Positions 63,389 through 64,000 of a DNA stretch of 64,000 nt are shown here, piece after piece (within the stretch, counting starts at the first letter, position 1; each line of letters starts with the position of its first letter). A program made the position numbers and the translations under genes. This DNA is from Desulfococcaceae bacterium HSG9 (lineage in GTDB: Bacteria; Desulfobacterota; Desulfobacteria; Desulfobacterales; JAUCGF01): the NCBI GenBank assembly GCA_030378005.1, contig JAUCGF010000002.1, forward strand, positions 1 to 64,000. The letters are read 5' to 3'. The notes below the pieces were generated by a model, which had not been told where the DNA came from, did not search any database, and was given only the letters and a program-made list of their open reading frames with translations.

Positions 63389-63522
63389 TTATAGATACGT
63401 CCGCAACAAAGAGGAGTGCTGGCTTCAGCTTGCGTCATGGGTAACGCAAACTGAAGTCAGCACTCCTGATGGGTAAGTTATTTAAGGGGCAGGATCATTT
63501 TTATAGATACGTCCGCAACAAA
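63389..63522. repeat. Family C repeat bracketed by 22-base direct repeats
   Basis: The 22-base word TTATAGATACGTCCGCAACA (then AA) occurs at 63389-63410 and 63501-63522. Between them lies family C copy 3 (63411-63500), whose 24-bp arms AGGAGTGCTGGCTTCAGC... and GCTGAAGTCAGCACTCC... pair with two mismatches. The direct repeats could be target duplications, although 22 bases is long for that. Confidence 0.75.
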
Positions 63523-63536
63523 AAGGAACCTTTAAT

Positions 63537-64000
63537 ATGTCAACCACCTTAAACTCGAATGAAACCGGCCCGGGTTTGCAAGCGGTCGCAAAAGCCGGTG
63601 TTGCTGTCCAAACGGTGAAAAGACCGACATCTCTGCCTGAAATCTGCGAACTTTTGCAAGAAGCATTTCAGACCAAACGCACCGTACTGCCTGTCGGCGG
63701 CGGCACCGCTCTGGGTGTGGCGCTTTTACCGGAAAAAACAGATATTCTTCTGGATATGACAGGCTTTAACGATCTGCTCTCTTTTGATGGTAAAAATTTA
63801 AATATGACGGTGCAAACCGGCATGACTGTGGATGCTATCAACACCTATTTAAATAAGGAAGGTTTCCGTCTGCCTCTTGATCCGCCCTTATCGCAACATG
63901 CAACTATCGGCGGCGTTTATGCGGCTAATATGGCCGGCCCGTCACGTCTTTTGTACGGTTCATTGCGCGATCAGGCCATGGGCGGTGAAGCTATGGATGC
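63537..64000 (+). CDS. FAD-linked oxidoreductase, glycolate oxidase-like, partial
   Basis: The frame is open to the right edge (154 residues). It starts after AAGGAACC. The protein has the PCMH FAD-binding fold of GlcE/GlcD-type enzymes: LPVGGGTALGVALLPEKTDI, the typical LDMTGFNDLLSFDGKNLNMT, VQTGMTVDAINTYLNKEGFR and LPLDPPLSQHATIGGVYAAN, followed by a GP-x-R-x-L-YG turn (AGPSRLLYGSLRD). It is a subunit of a glycolate- or lactate-oxidising complex. The C-terminus is outside the window. Confidence 0.88.
   Translation, partial: MSTTLNSNETGPGLQAVAKAGVAVQTVKRPTSLPEICELLQEAFQTKRTVLPVGGGTALGVALLPEKTDILLDMTGFNDLLSFDGKNLNMTVQTGMTVDAINTYLNKEGFRLPLDPPLSQHATIGGVYAANMAGPSRLLYGSLRDQAMGGEAMD

Noticed and set aside
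1-64000. tRNA or rRNA genes, prophage or integrase genes
   Set aside because: No cloverleaf, rRNA core sequence, integrase or phage structural genes were seen; mobile signs are limited to palindromic repeats and gene remnants.

Overview
The window looks like chromosomal DNA of a Gram-negative anaerobic deltaproteobacterium of the Desulfobacterales type. The evidence is an AOR-family aldehyde:ferredoxin oxidoreductase with its polyferredoxin, a rubredoxin-first rubrerythrin, a NifU/NifS pair, HslUV, type II secretion pseudopilins, a glycine-reductase-like selenoprotein with an in-frame UGA, many chemoreceptors (intact and decayed), and CHAT and TPR conflict-type genes amid several families of palindromic dispersed repeats. 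A large-genome, multicellular genus such as Desulfonema or Magnetomorum would fit, but the sequence alone does not prove it.

Layout. 1-3.5 kb (minus): a CHAT protease-STAND ATPase-TPR protein running off the left edge, preceded by a small EACC1-like gene; a hexanucleotide microsatellite and a perfect 31-bp-arm hairpin lie between them. 3.7-8.9 kb (minus): two methyl-accepting proteins, a solitary periplasmic binding protein and remnants of further chemoreceptors. 8.9-13.3 kb (minus): recD and a VIT/vWA membrane protein with a PEP-CTERM-like tail. 13.5-26 kb (mostly minus): hslVU, a RloA/RloB (AbiL-type) defence pair, a cold-shock/Excalibur membrane protein, UbiB, a phasin-like protein, acyl-CoA dehydrogenase, a DAO-type oxidoreductase, AOR and its polyferredoxin, with three copies of one ~105-bp palindromic repeat between the genes. 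26.5-38.9 kb (mainly plus): an ABC-2 permease without an ATPase next to an ATP-grasp enzyme, rubrerythrin (minus), gspG-H-I-J-K, zinc-ribbon proteins, and an RND pump with its adaptor. 39-48 kb is a decayed, mobile-looking stretch: a frameshifted beta-propeller surface protein, truncated chemoreceptor, kinase, NarI-like and MttB fragments, plus intact DUF89, LacI-type regulator, MFS and DedA/YqaA-like genes.

48.3-57.7 kb (plus): a response regulator paired with a metallo-beta-lactamase/double cyclic-nucleotide-binding-like protein, a selenoprotein with a clear bacterial SECIS, MsrAB, a lipoprotein, an alcohol dehydrogenase, TolC and an M20 hydrolase. 57.9-61.2 kb (plus): a translationally coupled P-loop ATPase and a TPR protein with ten near-identical 40-residue repeats. 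61.3-64 kb (plus): nifU, nifS and the start of a glycolate-oxidase-like flavoprotein.

The most notable systems are the EACC1-like/CHAT-STAND-TPR unit, the ATPase/TPR pair, and the UGA selenoprotein. Three conflict-type loci (CHAT, RloAB, ATPase/TPR), repeat-driven TPR arrays, and palindromic repeats with flanking pseudogenes suggest an actively reshuffled genome. All assignments were made by eye from the translated sequence; no database search was run.
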